Positions 3,455-5,145 of a DNA stretch of 5,145 bases are shown piece after piece. Origin of the DNA: Oscillospiraceae bacterium (GTDB lineage: Bacteria; Bacillota; Clostridia; Oscillospirales; Oscillospiraceae); the NCBI GenBank assembly GCA_017438675.1, contig JAFRUW010000131.1, forward strand, positions 1 through 5,145, written 5' to 3'. A model generated the notes under the pieces. It did no database searches and was not told the origin of the DNA. It worked only from the letters and a program-made list of their open reading frames with translations. How positions within the stretch are numbered: the stretch's first letter is position 1; every line of letters starts with the position of its first letter. Made by a program: the position numbers and the translations under genes.

Positions 3455-5145
3455 CTGATTGAATTTACCTTATATCCCGCGTCCGCAACAGCTTTTTTCA
3501 GCTCTTTATTGTCGATCTCTCCGGATAGCGTTACGACAGCCGTTCCGGATTCGTGGCTGACAGCTGCCGACTCAACGGCGGAAAGAGATTCAAGGGCGGT
3601 TTTTACCCGGTTTTCGCAGTGCTCGCACATCATGCCCTTGATGCTGAGCGTCCTTTGCGGGAGGACGTTTTCGGCCGTACCGTTCATATCGAGACTTACG
3701 GGGGTGATCCTTTTGTCCTTTGAGGCGTCACGGATGTTTAAAAGGTTGAGCCGCAGAGCGTTTGATACCACGCAGAAGCTTGAAAGGCTCATTGCCGCCG
3801 CGCCGAACATGGGGTTCAGCGTCCAGCCGAAGACGGGTATCCACACACCGGCGGCAAGGGGAATGCCGATCACGTTGTAGAAGAACGCCCAGAACAGGTT
3901 CTGATGTATGTTTCGAAGAGTGGCGCGGCTTAAGCGTATCGCGGCGGGAACGTCGGAAAGACTGCTTTTCATCAGCACGATATCCCCGGCGTCAATGGCC
4001 ACATCGGTACCGGCGCCTATGGCAATACCCGTGTCAGCTCTCGTAAGGGCGGGAGCGTCGTTTATCCCGTCGCCCACCATTGCGACCTTGCCGAGCTTCT
4101 GAAGTGTCCTGATGACGCTTTCCTTCCCGTCGGGGAGAACGCCGGCAATGACTTTGTCGACGCCGGTCTCTCTGCCGATGGCCTTCGCCGTCTGCTCGTT
4201 GTCGCCGGTGAGCATGACAACACGGATTCCCATGTTCTGAAGCTCCTTAACAGCCTCGGGACTGTCGGGCTTAATAACGTCGGCCACACCGATAAGGCCG
4301 ATAAGCTCACCGTCAAGGGCAAAGAGCAGGGGGGTTTTGCCCGTTTCGGCAAGGGCAAGCGCCTTTGCTTTGATCTCGTCCGGAACCCCGACTTTGCCGC
4401 TCATGTATTTCATGCTTCCGCCGACGAGCTTTTTCCCGTCGAGAACTGCGGAAAGTCCGTTTCCGGGAAGGGCGGTGAAACCGGTGACTTCTTTTGCCGC
4501 GATGCTTTTTGCCTCCGCCTCTTTTGTAATGGCCTTTGCCAGAGGATGCTCGCTCTTTTCCTCCAAAGATGATGCCGCTGCAAGAAGCTCTGTCTCGCTC
4601 ATGCCGTTTATGGGGAAAATGTCGGTAACTCTCGGCTCGCCGCTGGTTATGGTGCCGGTCTTGTCAAGCACAACTATCTGCGCCTTTCCGGTTTCCTCAA
4701 GGGAAACGGCGGTTTTGAAAAGGATCCCGTTTTTCGCACCCATGCCGTTGCCCACCATTATGGCGACGGGTGTGGCAAGGCCCAGAGCGCAGGGACAGCT
4801 TATTACAAGGACGGAAATGCCCCTTGCAAGGGCGTAGCCGAAGGTCTGACCTGCGATAAGCCATATAACTGTCGTTATCACGGCGATACCGATGACCACC
4901 GGCACAAAAATTCCGGACACCTTGTCTGCGACCTTGGCGATAGGGGCCTTTGTGGCGGCGGCGTCGCTGACCATCTTTATTATCCGGGAAAGGGTGGTGT
5001 CTTCACCAACCCGGGCGGCGCTGCATTTAAGGAAGCCGGACTGGTTAACCGTTGCCGCAGATACCGTGTCCCCCGGGGCCTTGTCCACGGGGATGCTTTC
5101 GCCGGTGAGGGCGGCCTCGTTCACCGCGCTTGCGCCCTCAAGAAC
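3451..5145 (-). CDS. copA: Copper-translocating P1B-type ATPase with C-terminal HMA domain (5' end outside window)
   Basis: This membrane ATPase exports Cu+ from the cytoplasm. 564 residues are present; the N-terminal membrane helices are cut off, and the frame is open to the window edge (the first visible residues VLEGASAVNEA are A-domain sequence, so no start is inside). In order: TGES of the actuator domain (14-17); two membrane helices with the SCPCALG metal-binding CPC (117-119); the phosphorylated aspartate D161 in DKTGT; SEHPLA (H200) and GNG (228-230), which bind ATP; TGDN (313-316); GDGINDAP (358-365); then two last helices with FFYN (YN 423-424) and MSLSS (452-456). The CPC, YN and MxxSS set is the Cu+ (P1B-1) signature. 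After a linker, residues 498-564 form an HMA domain with GMMCEHC (C507 and C510). HMA domains are more often N-terminal, so the C-terminal one is notable; whether there is another at the N-terminus cannot be seen. The stop TGA lies inside the next operon's -35 box. Confidence 0.96.
   Translation of the reverse strand, partial: VLEGASAVNEAALTGESIPVDKAPGDTVSAATVNQSGFLKCSAARVGEDTTLSRIIKMVSDAAATKAPIAKVADKVSGIFVPVVIGIAVITTVIWLIAGQTFGYALARGISVLVISCPCALGLATPVAIMVGNGMGAKNGILFKTAVSLEETGKAQIVVLDKTGTITSGEPRVTDIFPINGMSETELLAAASSLEEKSEHPLAKAITKEAEAKSIAAKEVTGFTALPGNGLSAVLDGKKLVGGSMKYMSGKVGVPDEIKAKALALAETGKTPLLFALDGELIGLIGVADVIKPDSPEAVKELQNMGIRVVMLTGDNEQTAKAIGRETGVDKVIAGVLPDGKESVIRTLQKLGKVAMVGDGINDAPALTRADTGIAIGAGTDVAIDAGDIVLMKSSLSDVPAAIRLSRATLRNIHQNLFWAFFYNVIGIPLAAGVWIPVFGWTLNPMFGAAAMSLSSFCVVSNALRLNLLNIRDASKDKRITPVSLDMNGTAENVLPQRTLSIKGMMCEHCENRVKTALESLSAVESAAVSHESGTAVVTLSGEIDNKELKKAVADAGYKVNSIS

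Noticed and set aside
3509..4837. Several plus-strand frames of 64-166 codons over the ATPase, and a minus-strand out-of-frame one at 4062-4358
   Set aside because: They are shadows of the strongly biased ATPase coding sequence with no independent homology.
5122..5124. GTG at 5124 as the start of the copper ATPase
   Set aside because: It lies in the middle of the actuator domain and the frame stays open to the window edge, so the gene is simply truncated by the window.

Overview
The window looks like chromosome from a strictly anaerobic Firmicute, most likely a gut-type member of the Clostridia (Oscillospiraceae/Ruminococcaceae-like). The support is a flavodiiron protein, a short clostridial-type flavodoxin, a DUF3793 protein, a DUF1858 redox-disulfide protein, strong AGGAGG-type ribosome binding sites and sigma-A-type promoters. 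Genus and species cannot be read from the sequence. All six recognised genes lie on the minus strand, so transcription runs from high to low coordinates. The large plus-strand open frames are antisense shadows.

Layout in the direction of transcription. (1) 5145-3451: the C-terminal 564 residues of a CopA-type Cu+ P1B-ATPase with an extra heavy-metal-associated (HMA) domain at its C-terminus; its N-terminus lies outside the window. (2) 3394-3002: a small FMN-binding split-barrel (pyridoxamine-phosphate-oxidase-like) protein, followed after 11 nt by a 68-residue DUF1858 protein (2990-2784). This pair has its own promoter, whose -35 box overlaps the ATPase stop codon, and it ends at an intrinsic terminator (2767-2736). 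(3) 2740-2459: an intergenic array of at least five different stem-loops, bounded by two near-identical terminator hairpins. (4) 2326-2265: a strong promoter overlapped by an 18-bp palindrome resembling a DtxR/MntR-family metal-repressor operator. It drives a DUF3793 gene (2206-1655) and a flavodoxin gene (1574-1152). The flavodoxin Shine-Dalgarno can be sequestered in an intercistronic stem. (5) 1099-918: a second array of four strong hairpins with no coding content. (6) 802-1: the N-terminal 267 residues of an FprA-type flavodiiron protein with its own extended -10 promoter; the rest of its flavodoxin domain is cut off.

Taken together this is a redox and metal-homeostasis neighbourhood. It encodes copper export, three predicted FMN proteins (PPOX-like, flavodoxin, FprA), a cysteine-pair protein, and an electron-carrier operon that looks switched on when iron is scarce. 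The genes appear to be separate transcription units rather than one operon. The least explained parts are the two hairpin arrays and the DUF3793-flavodoxin partnership. No CRISPR array, transposase, rRNA, tRNA or known riboswitch was recognised.
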